Positions 1 to 8,763 of a DNA stretch of 64,000 nt are shown here, piece after piece (position 1 is the stretch's first letter; every line of letters begins with the position of its first letter). The DNA is from Cryomorphaceae bacterium 1068. GTDB lineage: Bacteria > Bacteroidota > Bacteroidia > Flavobacteriales_D > Cryomorphaceae. The position numbers and the translations under genes were made by a program. The notes beneath the pieces were generated by a model. The model saw nothing but the letters and a program-made list of their open reading frames with translations, ran no database searches and was not told the DNA's origin. The stretch covers positions 124,001 to 188,000 of the forward strand of contig JAPVXR010000005.1 of assembly GCA_027214385.1 (NCBI GenBank). The letters run 5' to 3'.

Positions 1-128
1 GACACTTGGGAACTATCAGGGGGTGATCCCATTCGACATACTTGTATTCTTGTTGATCAGAAGCGATGGGGAACTTGTCTTCCATGCTTCTTTTGAACGG
101 CTCAAACCTGATTTTCAATTCTATCAAC

Positions 129-1055
129 ATGAGAAAATATCCCTTTTTATTACTCCTAGTGCTGGCTGGATGCATTGGTACTGATGAAGTTGATGACCCC
201 ATTGTCGGCGAATCGATTGTATTGGATCAAGAACAGATTTCTCTTTTGATTGGAAATTCTGCTCAAGCCAATGCCACTTTTTACAATCGATATGGAATTG
301 AAGAAGATATACAGCTTATTTGGAGTTCATCGAATGAGTCTGTGGCAACAGTTGATATGGCCGGATTGGTAACAGGAGAAGGAAGTGGGCAAGCAAATCT
401 GACTTGTTCCGTCGGAAGCACTACTAGTCTTCCGCTGCTGGTAACTGTGGTTGAAGATGAACAAGATGTTGCTCAGGTATCCGTTTCGTCTCCGGTCGGG
501 AATCAAATCAGCATAGGGCAGGAAGTCACTCTTTCGGTGCAAGTGCTCAACGTTCTCGGTGATCCGATTGAAGGACTGGAAATTGAGTACACCGCTCTGG
601 ACCAGGAAATCCTTTCAGTCAATCAAAACGGAGTTGCCACAGGAGTTGCCAACGGATTTGGCCGTATCATCGCTACAGTCGAAGGTGTGCAAAGCAATAC
701 TCTCGGAATCCAAGTCGGTCAAACTAGCAGAACAGGAACTTTTAGCGGAGCCAATGGATACGACGCTGAAGGATCTACTGAATTGTTTTTGGCTGATAAT
801 GGAGATTTGATGCTCAGACTTGAAGACAACTTTGATACCGACTTTGCTTTAGGAACATTTATCTATTTGAGTAATTCTACCTCGGGTAGCGTCACTCGAA
901 ATGAAGGACTGGAAATACAAGAGGTCAGTTCAGGAGGAGCCTACCTTTTCAATGTTTCGTCAATTGATCCTACTGTGACTATCGATGATTTCAATTACGT
1001 CATTGTCCTGTGTAAACCTGCAACCATCACCTTCGGCTATGCCCAACTCAATTAA
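129..1055 (+). CDS. Lipoprotein with two Ig-like domains and a DM13 domain
   Basis: 308 residues. I chose the ATG at 129 because it gives a compact lipoprotein signal ending LVLAGC (Cys15); the frame stays open upstream to 66 but that adds a meaningless leader. Residues about 28-107 look like a bacterial Ig-like (Big_2) domain with the typical WSSSNESVATVDMAGLVTG pattern. About 115-198 is a second Ig-like repeat. Residues 200-308 match DM13, including the hallmark ending NYVIVLCKPATITFGYAQLN with its conserved Cys. DM13 is a proposed redox/electron-transfer module of secreted proteins, so an envelope redox or adhesion role is an inference. The stop is one base before the next gene, a beta-barrel, which suggests the two work together at the outer membrane. 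The 128 bases before it hold no feature I can support. Confidence 0.8.
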   Translation: MRKYPFLLLLVLAGCIGTDEVDDPIVGESIVLDQEQISLLIGNSAQANATFYNRYGIEEDIQLIWSSSNESVATVDMAGLVTGEGSGQANLTCSVGSTTSLPLLVTVVEDEQDVAQVSVSSPVGNQISIGQEVTLSVQVLNVLGDPIEGLEIEYTALDQEILSVNQNGVATGVANGFGRIIATVEGVQSNTLGIQVGQTSRTGTFSGANGYDAEGSTELFLADNGDLMLRLEDNFDTDFALGTFIYLSNSTSGSVTRNEGLEIQEVSSGGAYLFNVSSIDPTVTIDDFNYVIVLCKPATITFGYAQLN

Positions 1056-1056
1056 A

Positions 1057-1899
1057 ATGAAAAAGCTATTCTTACTTCTATTTCTGGGTTGTACTTCTGC
1101 ATCTGTCGTGGCGGGCGGTGGCTGGACGTACGTCAAAGGAAAAGGCTTTGTGAAAGTAAGCCAGAATGCCATCTACAGCGATCAACTCTTCAATCCTGAT
1201 GGAGAAATTATCGACATTACTACCATCGGCTACTATGCCACTTCTATATACGGAGAATACGGTCTGACTGACAAACTGACGGCTATAGCTTATGTGCCTT
1301 TCTTCACTCGCAATACACTCAACAAAACACGTTTTAATCAGTCGGGAATGGAAATCCCCGGCGATGAATTGAATTCTATCGGAGATATTGATTTGTCGCT
1401 ACAATATGGGTTTTACAAATCAGACACTTGGGTGGCTTCGGTGCGCGTTCTCTTTGGACTGCCCACAGGTGAAGTATCAGGTGGTGAGACTGGCATTCTT
1501 CAAAGTGGAGATGGCGAATTCAATCAGATGATCCGCTTTGATTTGAGTCGTCCTATCTCAAAGAATGCATGGATTTCAGTCTATGCGGGATTGAACAACC
1601 GTACCAATGATTTCTCTGACGAGTACCGTTTGGGTGCCGAAATCGGTTCTAAATTTTGGACCAGTTTTCTAGCTATCGCTAAAGTGGATGTGGTGCAGTC
1701 TTTTTTCAATGGCGATGCGGATCCATCTCAAGGAGGAACGATTTTCTCAAACAATACTGAATTTGTCAGTCCATCGCTGGAGCTTGCCTACGAAATGAAA
1801 AATGAGATAGGATTTTCGCTTTCCGCTGCAGGTGCTTTTGCCGGAAAGAATATTCTCGCTTCGCCTAACTATGGGGTAGGGATTTACAAGAAGTTTTAG
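1057..1899 (+). CDS. Outer-membrane beta-barrel protein (phenol-degradation MetA-like transporter type)
   Basis: 280 residues from the ATG at 1057, which leaves one base after the DM13 lipoprotein stop. Signal peptide about 1-20 (MKKLFLLLFLGCTSASVVAG). The mature protein begins GGGWTYVKGKGFVKVSQ and alternates polar and aromatic residues in strand-length segments. Phrases such as YGLTDKLTAIAYVPFF and SVRVLFGLPTGEVSGG are typical of the 'putative MetA-pathway of phenol degradation' barrel family. It ends in KKF, an aromatic C-terminus as expected of outer-membrane barrels. The family assignment rests on overall pattern and the substrate is unknown. Linkage with the DM13 lipoprotein suggests one transcript and possibly one complex. 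Confidence 0.65.
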   Translation: MKKLFLLLFLGCTSASVVAGGGWTYVKGKGFVKVSQNAIYSDQLFNPDGEIIDITTIGYYATSIYGEYGLTDKLTAIAYVPFFTRNTLNKTRFNQSGMEIPGDELNSIGDIDLSLQYGFYKSDTWVASVRVLFGLPTGEVSGGETGILQSGDGEFNQMIRFDLSRPISKNAWISVYAGLNNRTNDFSDEYRLGAEIGSKFWTSFLAIAKVDVVQSFFNGDADPSQGGTIFSNNTEFVSPSLELAYEMKNEIGFSLSAAGAFAGKNILASPNYGVGIYKKF

Positions 1900-1916
1900 A
1901 AGAGACTCGATTAGGT

Positions 1917-2843
1917 TTATGATGTGATCGGCAGCTTAGACGCTCTCCAAGCGTTTGGCGACATTCCTTCATACTTCTTAAACGTTCGAGAGAAATAATT
2001 TAAGCTTTGAAAACCACTTTCGAAGCAGGCCTGCGTTACTGTACGACGATTTTGGAGCATATGCCTCTTGGCCAATCTCAGCCTTTCACGATTTACAAAT
2101 TGCACTGGCGTCTCACCCATTTCACGTTGAAATTTTCGAAAGAATTGCGCTCGGGAGAGACATGCCTTATCGGCCAATTGTTCGATCGTTAGTTTGGAGG
2201 AGATATTCTGACGGATAAATTGAATTACCCCTGCAAGCCGATTTCGAGTCGAGAGCTCTTTCAGGTTTTCCAAAAGGAAATGACGCGCATTGGTCTGCAT
2301 AAGAGCAGCTATAAGTTCCCTAGTGGTATTCGAAGCCATCATTTGCTTTCCGAAATTATCCTGCACCATTACTCGTATCAGTCGGTTCAATCCATCTTGA
2401 ACTTGAAGATTGTTCATCAATAGAAAGTTGTCGTCAGTCCAATTCCATGTCCCCTTATCTACCTTCGGGAAATACTCATTGAGCCAAGCCATGGTGCTGT
2501 GCACAAACCCATGACTGATTTCCAGGGCCATACACTGGGTGGGATCATCTTGTTTTGCCTCAGGGAAATCGATATACATCAATTCCGAGGCGGGCATGAC
2601 GATTGTCTCTCCGGGTGTAAATTCAAAAGGATCTTTTTCCTTCAGGTGCATTACTTTCTTTCCTTGGATCATGCTCACCACTACTGGGTTGTCGAATTTT
2701 AAATCGAAGCTATGTGTGATTTTTCTTGTCTCAAACACATTGAGAACAGCATGGTCTGCATTGTGCGATGTGCGATGCTCCACCTCAGTAGTCGGGCTAC
2801 TGAAAATCTTGTGTTTCTCTTTTAAGTTAAATCGGTCAAGCAT
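1917..2843 (-). CDS. AraC-family transcriptional regulator
   Basis: 308 residues. The N-terminal ~190 residues resemble the AraC_N-type sensing domain. The C-terminal ~100 residues carry two helix-turn-helix motifs: LTIEQLADKACLSRAQFFRK and, near the end, VTQACFESGFQSLNYFSRTF followed by KKYEGMSPNAWR, the usual AraC/XylS signature. It is divergent from the aldehyde dehydrogenase gene across 156 bases, an arrangement common for AraC regulators that control an adjacent dehydrogenase. It probably senses an alcohol, aldehyde or related compound, but the ligand cannot be read from sequence. A cluster of TAGTC half-sites lies in the shared intergenic region. Confidence 0.9.
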   Translation of the reverse strand: MLDRFNLKEKHKIFSSPTTEVEHRTSHNADHAVLNVFETRKITHSFDLKFDNPVVVSMIQGKKVMHLKEKDPFEFTPGETIVMPASELMYIDFPEAKQDDPTQCMALEISHGFVHSTMAWLNEYFPKVDKGTWNWTDDNFLLMNNLQVQDGLNRLIRVMVQDNFGKQMMASNTTRELIAALMQTNARHFLLENLKELSTRNRLAGVIQFIRQNISSKLTIEQLADKACLSRAQFFRKFQREMGETPVQFVNRERLRLAKRHMLQNRRTVTQACFESGFQSLNYFSRTFKKYEGMSPNAWRASKLPITS

Positions 2844-2913
2844 TTCTCACGAAAATAATACGGTGTTAAATATACACATATGAGCCACCATTTGAAATTT
2901 TTTGGGAGTATGA

Positions 2914-2939
2914 GACTATTGTGCTAGTCGTTGCGACTA
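2914..2939. promoter_or_regulatory. Candidate operator: three TAGTC/GACTA half-sites
   Basis: GACTA (2914-2918), TAGTCG (2925-2930) and CGACTA (2934-2939) form two overlapping inverted repeats. The second is a perfect 6-bp dyad with a 3-base spacer. They sit midway between the AraC gene start (2843) and the aldehyde dehydrogenase start (3000). Binding by the AraC protein is inferred from position only. Confidence 0.4.
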
Positions 2940-2999
2940 ACGTCAAAAGGGCAAGGAGTGTTATCCCTGACATTGCAGTCGAACTAATAAATTAATGTA

Positions 3000-4532
3000 A
3001 TGTCAACACAAACAGCAGAAGCACCGAGCAGCACCGTACTGGCTCGGCCTGAATTTAAAGAGAAGTACGGCAATTACATCGGAGGAAGATTTGTAGAGCC
3101 CGCAGGAGGAGAATACTTCGATGCAATTTCTCCCATCGACGGAAAACCCTTTACGAAAGTAGCACGGGGAAAAGCAGCTGACATTGAAATGGCCATCGAC
3201 GCCGCCCACAAAGCATTCAAGACTTGGGGTAAGTCCAGCGCCACTTTTCGCAGCAATGTATTATTGAAAGTAGCCGACAGAATTGAAGAAAACCTGGAGT
3301 ATTTAGCTCGGGTAGAAACTGTAGACAACGGAAAGGCCGTTCGTGAAACCATCAATGCCGACCTCGCCTTAGTGGTCGATCACTTCCGTTATTTTGCGGG
3401 TGTCATCCGTGCTGACGAAGGTTCGGTTTCGGAACACGATGAATTAACGGTTTCCATGAACATCAATGAACCTCTCGGGGTAGTTGGACAAATCATTCCA
3501 TGGAATTTCCCATTGCTTATGGCCACTTGGAAAATAGCACCTGCACTGGCTGCCGGTTGCTGCACTATCGTTAAGCCGGCAGAGCAAACGCCCGCTTCGA
3601 TAATGGTGCTCATGGAACTCATCGGCGATCTTATTCCCGAGGGAGTGCTCAACGTAGTGAACGGTTTTGGACCTGAAGCTGGAAAGCCTTTGGCCCAATC
3701 TCCGCGCATTCAGAAAGTAGCCTTCACGGGTGAAACAACTACGGGTCGACTTATCATGCAGTATGCTTCAGAGAACCTCAATCCCGTGACCATGGAGCTT
3801 GGAGGGAAGTCACCAAACGTATTCTTTCCGTCTATCATGGAAGCCGACGACGCCTTTTTCGACAAGTGCATCGAAGGTGCGGTACTTTTTGCCCTCAATC
3901 AGGGAGAGGTATGTACCTGTCCGAGCCGAATGCTCGTTCATGAAAGCATTTACGACAAGTTCATGGATCGAGTGATCCAGCGCACCGAAGCCATCAAGAT
4001 GGGCAATCCGCTGGATACGACAACCATGATGGGAGCACAGGCCTCAAAAGACCAGTTCGACAAAGTGATGAACTACATGGACATTGGTAAGCAGGAAGGT
4101 GCGGAGATTCTTACCGGAGGAACTTCAGCCAATCTGAACAGCGGTCTGGAAACAGGATATTACATCAAGCCTACGATTATGAGAGGCCATAACAAGATGC
4201 GGGTATTCCAAGAGGAGATTTTTGGGCCCGTAACTTCCGTGACGACTTTTAAAGACACCGAAGAAGCCATCGAAATCGCCAACGACACGCTTTACGGTCT
4301 AGGAGCCGGTGTTTGGAGTCGCGATGCACACGAATTGTATCAAGTACCACGCGCCATTCAGGCTGGTAGAGTATGGGTAAATTGCTACCACAACTATCCC
4401 GCGCATGCGCCGTTTGGTGGTTACAAGCAATCGGGCTTTGGTAGAGAAAATCACTTGATGATGCTCAACCACTACCGTCAAAACAAGAACATGCTTATTT
4501 CTTACGACAAGAACAAGCTGGGTTTCTTTTAG
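3000..4532 (+). CDS. Aldehyde dehydrogenase (ExaC/AldB type)
   Basis: 510 residues, full length for the NAD(P)-dependent aldehyde dehydrogenase superfamily, oxidising aldehydes to acids in the cytoplasm. Visible motifs: the cofactor-site segment [10 protein letters not shown] (about 165-174), FTGETTTGR (242-250), the general base Glu266 in MELGGKSP, and the catalytic Cys305 in [11 protein letters not shown]. The variant [11 protein letters not shown] is characteristic of the ExaC/AldB branch, often linked to alcohol or acetaldehyde oxidation. The gene lies divergent from an AraC regulator and just before a DUF779 gene, a pairing repeatedly found with this branch. The exact aldehyde is not determined. 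Confidence 0.93.
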   Translation: MSTQTAEAPSSTVLARPEFKEKYGNYIGGRFVEPAGGEYFDAISPIDGKPFTKVARGKAADIEMAIDAAHKAFKTWGKSSATFRSNVLLKVADRIEENLEYLARVETVDNGKAVRETINADLALVVDHFRYFAGVIRADEGSVSEHDELTVSMNINEPLGVVGQIIPWNFPLLMATWKIAPALAAGCCTIVKPAEQTPASIMVLMELIGDLIPEGVLNVVNGFGPEAGKPLAQSPRIQKVAFTGETTTGRLIMQYASENLNPVTMELGGKSPNVFFPSIMEADDAFFDKCIEGAVLFALNQGEVCTCPSRMLVHESIYDKFMDRVIQRTEAIKMGNPLDTTTMMGAQASKDQFDKVMNYMDIGKQEGAEILTGGTSANLNSGLETGYYIKPTIMRGHNKMRVFQEEIFGPVTSVTTFKDTEEAIEIANDTLYGLGAGVWSRDAHELYQVPRAIQAGRVWVNCYHNYPAHAPFGGYKQSGFGRENHLMMLNHYRQNKNMLISYDKNKLGFF

Positions 4533-4563
4533 ACCACGTCTAAAGGTGACCATATAGTTGACA

Positions 4564-4600
4564 AAACTTCCCGATCCGTCATGCGCGAATCGGGAAGTTT
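4564..4600 (+). terminator. Hairpin between ALDH and DUF779 genes
   Basis: AAACTTCCCGAT (4564-4575) pairs perfectly with ATCGGGAAGTTT (4589-4600) around a 13-base loop, followed by GTATTTTACT. It lies 32 bases after the dehydrogenase stop and 32 before the DUF779 start. It may attenuate read-through or protect the upstream mRNA; the T-run is weak. Confidence 0.55.
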
Positions 4601-4632
4601 GTATTTTACTCTCTGACAAAAAAAGTGAATCC

Positions 4633-5016
4633 ATGCCATACCAAAGAATAGACATTACCAACGATGCCAAAGCCTTGATCGATCAAATCAAAGCCGATCA
4701 CGGTGAGCTTATGTTTCACCAAAGCGGCGGTTGTTGCGATGGTTCGACGCCCATGTGTTTTGCCAAAGGAGAATTCAAAACGGGTCCTTCCGACGTTCGC
4801 CTGGGCGAAGTATACGGATGTGAGTTTTTTATGAGTGCTTCCCAATTCGAGTATTGGAAACACACCCATCTCACCTTAGATTGTACAGAGGGTCGAGGCT
4901 CAAGCTTCAGCTTGGATATTCCTTACGGGAAAAGGTTTCTGATCAAGAGCCGTCTTTTTAATGAAGAAGAACAAAAAGACTTAGAGCCGACACTAAAAGG
5001 TGATGGGACCATGTGA
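4633..5016 (+). CDS. DUF779 family protein
   Basis: 127 residues from the ATG at 4633. An open frame reaches back to 4558, but that would run through the upstream hairpin, and known DUF779 proteins start near MPYQRI. Family hallmarks are present: GELMFHQSGGCCDGSTPMC near the N-terminus, LGEVYGCEFFMSASQFEYW in the middle, and GRGSSFSLDIPYGKRFLIKS toward the end. The conserved CC and later Cys residues suggest metal or redox chemistry. The biochemical function is unknown. It is repeatedly found beside ExaC-type aldehyde dehydrogenases, which supports a helper role for that enzyme (inference). Confidence 0.85.
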   Translation: MPYQRIDITNDAKALIDQIKADHGELMFHQSGGCCDGSTPMCFAKGEFKTGPSDVRLGEVYGCEFFMSASQFEYWKHTHLTLDCTEGRGSSFSLDIPYGKRFLIKSRLFNEEEQKDLEPTLKGDGTM

Positions 5017-5047
5017 TTTGTTCTGATTTTTTCAATAGTTTGGGAGG

Positions 5048-6121
5048 GTGATCAGAAGGGTTATCCTCTTTGTCTTTTTAGGCCTTTTGGCCAATGATGT
5101 ATTCGGTCAGAAACCTGACTCAAGCTCTGTAACCTTCGTCCCGCTTCCCGTTATTTTCTTCACTCCCGAAACCCGCTGGGGATTTGGTGCCTTTGCTTTT
5201 ACGTCCTGGAGATTTAAGGATGAATCAGCCGAATCTCGACCTTCACAATTTCAGTTGGGCGGTGCTTACACGCTGGAAGATCAAATATTGGCCTATCTAC
5301 CTTTTCAGCTCTGGTGGAAGGATGAAGAATACTCGGTTTTCGGGGAACTGGGTTGGTACCGCTACAATTACTTCTTTTTTGGAATAGGCAACGATCAACC
5401 ACAAGACTTTGATGAAATTTATGGAGTAGAGTACCCGCGTATTCGTCTGAGCGCTATGAAGGAAGTCTACAAGGACTTCTACGTTGGGGGACGCTTTATT
5501 TTGGATGATTTTACCATTACCGATTTAGATCCCGAAGGCCAATTGGCAAATCAAACCATCTCTGGAAACACGGGAGGCTTGAATACAGGTTTGGGCGTGT
5601 TGTTCAATTTTGACAACCGCGACAATTATTTTGAGTCCTACAAAGGCTGGTACGCTGAGTTCACCGTCGATCGACACGGCGGTTATATCGGCAGCGATTT
5701 TGATTACACTCGACTTCGATTGGATCTTAGGAAGTTTTTCGAGCTCAGTCCAAAGGATCATCTCGCTACGCGCTTTTTCTCGGAATCGATTCATGGCGAT
5801 GCGCCATTTATTTCACAAGCGTTATTAGGTGGTACTCGGTTGATGCGCGGCTTTTACGAAGGCCGCTACCGCGATGATAACTCGGCTGTGGTTCAAGCTG
5901 AATACCGACGGAAGCTATTTTGGCGCATCGGTGCGGTTGCCTTTGCCGCCACGGGTGCAGTAGCTCCCGAATATGGTGAGCTCGCGCTAAATAATTTGAA
6001 ATACACGTACGGAGCAGGCTTGCGCTTTTCTATCGACCCTGAAGACCGAATCAACATAAGGCTTGACATGGGATTGGGGGAGGAACCGAATTTTTATCTC
6101 ACCATCGGAGAGTCATTCTAG
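5048..6121 (+). CDS. Omp85/BamA-type outer-membrane barrel without POTRA domains
   Basis: 357 residues starting at GTG (5048), chosen because it opens a clear signal peptide (MIRRVILFVFLGLLANDVFG). The remainder looks like the C-terminal 'bacterial surface antigen' barrel of the Omp85 superfamily. It has alternating strands, the segment GGTRLMRGFYEGRYRD containing the (V/M)RGF lid-loop motif near residue 266, and a C-terminal Phe in the family pattern NFYLTIGESF. No POTRA repeats fit in the short N-terminus, so it is not BamA or TamA itself. Such stand-alone barrels occur widely in Bacteroidota with unknown roles. It stands alone between DUF779 and the convergent DUF547 gene. Confidence 0.75.
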   Translation: MIRRVILFVFLGLLANDVFGQKPDSSSVTFVPLPVIFFTPETRWGFGAFAFTSWRFKDESAESRPSQFQLGGAYTLEDQILAYLPFQLWWKDEEYSVFGELGWYRYNYFFFGIGNDQPQDFDEIYGVEYPRIRLSAMKEVYKDFYVGGRFILDDFTITDLDPEGQLANQTISGNTGGLNTGLGVLFNFDNRDNYFESYKGWYAEFTVDRHGGYIGSDFDYTRLRLDLRKFFELSPKDHLATRFFSESIHGDAPFISQALLGGTRLMRGFYEGRYRDDNSAVVQAEYRRKLFWRIGAVAFAATGAVAPEYGELALNNLKYTYGAGLRFSIDPEDRINIRLDMGLGEEPNFYLTIGESF

Positions 6122-6122
6122 T

Positions 6123-6881
6123 CTACTGCTCGTTCAACTCCCAGCTATAATCCAAGAAATCAACATCTGCGCTTGGTTTCGCTCTCACTTTACTATAACG
6201 ATTCACGTACTCCACTCGATTAGCGGCAATGTCTTTGAAGTCGCCCCAATACCAATCCATCAGTTTCGAGAGCTCCAGCTGATCGGTAGTAATCTTGTTT
6301 TTCTTGGGGTTATTAAAGAAGTATACCGCTTCTTCTTCAAGCTGAGCATCTAACTTTTCGGGAGTGAAAGCTTCATTTCGCAATCGAGGGCAACTTATGG
6401 CTGCGCAGACTAGAGCAAAGTGAATTCGGGGTTCGGAAAACTCCTTCCGGATAATGCCATGTTCCAAGTTATTCAGGTCGTAAGTCTCGCCTTCAATCTG
6501 AATGAACTTAATGTCCCAAGGGGTATTAATAAACGGTATTCCACCTGCGATGTCTTTGATCGATTCTACTGGATAATTTCGAATGATCAACCTCACGGTA
6601 AAGGCGTTATAGGCGTTGATCCAATACGCCAAGCGTTCGTCTTCACTCCAATTTTCCTTGTTGGGGTGATTTTTACTCAATAAGTCCAAGTATTTATTCA
6701 GCTCTAAGCTATCGCCAATCATGCCTTTGTAATTGACCATCCCAGTTTCGTCTACATGTTTTTTGAGAAGCATGTCCCAGGTGTCATGGCTTACGGGTTG
6801 AGAATCTGATTTTACATCACCAATGCCTGAGCAAGCGGTAACCAACAGTATGGCGAAAAGAAAAGAAAACAAGCGAGTCAT
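6123..6881 (-). CDS. DUF547 lipoprotein
   Basis: 252 residues. Signal MTRLFSFLFAILLVTAC ends in a lipobox (VTAC, Cys17). The body matches DUF547: VDETGMVNYKGM, the core SEDERLAYWINAYNAFTVRL, IHFALVCAAISCPRLRNEAF with a conserved Cys-Pro, and a tail ending VEYVNRYSK followed by FLDYSWELN. The conserved pair W/Y-INAYNA and H-A-L-V-C...S-C-P suggests an enzymatic site, but no reaction is established for the family. Its stop is one base from that of the convergent barrel gene. Confidence 0.88.
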   Translation of the reverse strand: MTRLFSFLFAILLVTACSGIGDVKSDSQPVSHDTWDMLLKKHVDETGMVNYKGMIGDSLELNKYLDLLSKNHPNKENWSEDERLAYWINAYNAFTVRLIIRNYPVESIKDIAGGIPFINTPWDIKFIQIEGETYDLNNLEHGIIRKEFSEPRIHFALVCAAISCPRLRNEAFTPEKLDAQLEEEAVYFFNNPKKNKITTDQLELSKLMDWYWGDFKDIAANRVEYVNRYSKVRAKPSADVDFLDYSWELNEQ

Positions 6882-6944
6882 AAATCTGAAGTGTTAAGTT
6901 GAACGTATTATAGTTACGTTCGCAAAGTCATAATAGATTTTAAA

Positions 6945-7652
6945 GTGGCAAATACCGTTCCCGAAATATCGATAATAATTCCAACGCTCAACGAAGAGGA
7001 GCATATCGGAAGGCTCATCCGTCATTTGACCGACAATGAGCGTAGCGTTGAGATCATCGTTGCCGATGGCAATAGCACAGATCGAACTGTAGAGATTGCA
7101 ACGAAATTGGGAGCACAAACAGTTGCCGTCCATGAACCATCGAGACCTAAACAACTCAATGCCGGCGCTGATTTGGCGAAAGCTGAACTGCTTTACTTCG
7201 TTCACGCAGATACGCTGCCACCGAGGGATTTTGCCGCGCAAATTCTTGATGCTGCGAAGGATGAAAATACATTTGGCTCGTTCCGTTTTAAGTTCAATTC
7301 TGATAGGCCGAATTTAAAATTCAACTCCTGGTGTACGCGACTTCCGGTTATGATGGTCCGTGGAGGCGATCAGAGTCTTTTCATTTCGCAAAAGCTTTTT
7401 ACTAAACTTGGTGGGTATCGAGAAGATCACATTGTCATGGAAGATTATGACATCATTCGCCGTGGTAAGAGAATTGCGAGATTTCAGCTTATACAAGACG
7501 ATGTCATTGTTTCGGCCAGGAAATATGAAGAGAATCCTTATTGGTGGGTAAACATTTCCAATTTCATCGTTTTCTCTCTGTACTATTTCGGTGTAAAGCC
7601 CGATAGCTTGAAACGGCTTTACCTGCGACTAATCAATCACCCAAAGGCATAA
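6945..7652 (+). CDS. Family 2 glycosyltransferase (TIGR04283-like)
   Basis: 235 residues from GTG (6945); no in-frame ATG lies before the catalytic domain. The N-terminus SIIIPTLNEEEHIGRLIRHL and IIVADGNSTDRTVEIA form the GT-A nucleotide-sugar fold. HADT (about residue 87) is the DxD-equivalent, and QSLFISQKLFTKLGGYRE with MEDYD is the acceptor/catalytic part. The short ~235-residue build and these motifs fit the TIGR04283 subgroup often found near other small-molecule glycosylation genes. The donor and acceptor are unknown. It is followed by a strong bidirectional terminator. Confidence 0.85.
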   Translation: MANTVPEISIIIPTLNEEEHIGRLIRHLTDNERSVEIIVADGNSTDRTVEIATKLGAQTVAVHEPSRPKQLNAGADLAKAELLYFVHADTLPPRDFAAQILDAAKDENTFGSFRFKFNSDRPNLKFNSWCTRLPVMMVRGGDQSLFISQKLFTKLGGYREDHIVMEDYDIIRRGKRIARFQLIQDDVIVSARKYEENPYWWVNISNFIVFSLYYFGVKPDSLKRLYLRLINHPKA

Positions 7653-7654
7653 AA

Positions 7655-7686
7655 AAAGGCAAACTGCTTGTGCGGTTTGCCTTTTC
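7655..7686. terminator. Bidirectional intrinsic terminator
   Basis: AAAAGGCAAAC (7655-7665) pairs with GTTTGCCTTTT (7676-7686) around a 10-base loop, giving A- and T-rich flanks on both strands. It lies between the convergent glycosyltransferase and SRPBCC-type lipoprotein genes and can serve both. Confidence 0.85.
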
Positions 7687-7706
7687 AATTTAAAGTATTG
7701 TGAATT

Positions 7707-8693
7707 TTACATTATCGGGTAGTATACGTGAGTGACCCACTTTGTAGAGTCAGGTTCCAAACCAGGGTCAGAAGCATATACTTCCCAAGGTGGACCTGCC
7801 ATTTGAAGGTTGTTTTCTTCCATATAAGCAGCTATCGCATTGTGTGGTTTATCACCTTCTTCGTAAGGACCTGTATAGACACATTTCACCGCTTTTCCAC
7901 CGTGAGACATTCCTTTCTTTATTTCTCCTTCTCCCTCTTTGTCCGACTCACAAGCCATCGCTACGGCAATTACTGCTTTATCATTTTCTTCATCCCATTC
8001 ATTGTAAACTGCCAGAGGCATTTCTAACATATTCTGAGAATCGGCTCCTAAGTAAGCGCCAATCTTGCCATACCGCTCTCCGTAAAAGTCACTGGACATT
8101 TCCGAAATCTTGATTTCGTCTTCGATGTAATAAATGGGCATGGCTTCCACTTCTACTTCTGAAATAGGCATATCAGGTGCAGCAGAAGCCTTTTCTTCAG
8201 CGACAAGTTTGAGTTGATCAACGCCTTCTTGAAAATCTTCTCCCATCATTTCTTCAGCATCCATCCAGAAAAGATATCCCGGAAATTCTCCGTTTACCGC
8301 CCATGTCGCTTTCACTCCATCAGGTGTTTCTTCAAAGTCCCATTCTACAATGGATTCAGATTCCCAAGGTGAGGTGAAGGTTAGCGTGGCCTTAATGTAT
8401 TCATTCGGAACACTTTCGGTTATCTCAAGGATTCCCGTTCCGACGCTATCGTTTCCAGTCCACTTATAAATGGCGCCAACTCCTGCCTCAGGGCCTTCGT
8501 AGGTTTTGTCCATATTGGGATCCATTTTTTCCCATGGACTCCATGCATCGCGCATTTTGTGGTTGTTCACTTGATCGAAGACCAATTTTGCGGGAGCATC
8601 AATTGTAGCGGATCGCTCAACGCGATACTCCGTAGGGCTGCAAGAAGCCATAAGGGCGACTCCTATGCCAGCAATGATTATTCTACTTTTCAT
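7707..8693 (-). CDS. Lipoprotein with SRPBCC and GyrI-like domains
   Basis: 328 residues. Signal MKSRIIIAGIGVALMASC gives a lipobox at Cys18. Residues about 22-170 resemble a polyketide-cyclase/START-type (SRPBCC) ligand-binding domain (VERSATIDAPAKLVFDQVNN, W-S-P-W-E, EWDFEETPDGVKATW). Residues about 175-328 resemble a GyrI/AraC effector-binding domain, ending with the typical DPGLEPDSTKWVTHVYYPI. Both folds bind small hydrophobic molecules. This fusion is common in Bacteroidota as soluble proteins; here it is anchored to a membrane. No substrate is known. It lies 70 bases beyond the start of the minus strand after hisIE. Confidence 0.8.
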   Translation of the reverse strand: MKSRIIIAGIGVALMASCSPTEYRVERSATIDAPAKLVFDQVNNHKMRDAWSPWEKMDPNMDKTYEGPEAGVGAIYKWTGNDSVGTGILEITESVPNEYIKATLTFTSPWESESIVEWDFEETPDGVKATWAVNGEFPGYLFWMDAEEMMGEDFQEGVDQLKLVAEEKASAAPDMPISEVEVEAMPIYYIEDEIKISEMSSDFYGERYGKIGAYLGADSQNMLEMPLAVYNEWDEENDKAVIAVAMACESDKEGEGEIKKGMSHGGKAVKCVYTGPYEEGDKPHNAIAAYMEENNLQMAGPPWEVYASDPGLEPDSTKWVTHVYYPIM

Positions 8694-8763
8694 GGTAAAT
8701 TAAGTTTAGTTTGTACTCAAAAGTAGAAAAATACTTCAACCTTACTACCTGAAAAGAAGTGCA

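Noticed and set aside
1-128. 3' end of an upstream gene
   Set aside because: Short open frames exist, but none has a recognisable C-terminus and the stretch is too short to judge.
2539-2883. 114-codon plus-strand frame antisense to the AraC gene
   Set aside because: Antisense shadow of a well-supported regulator.
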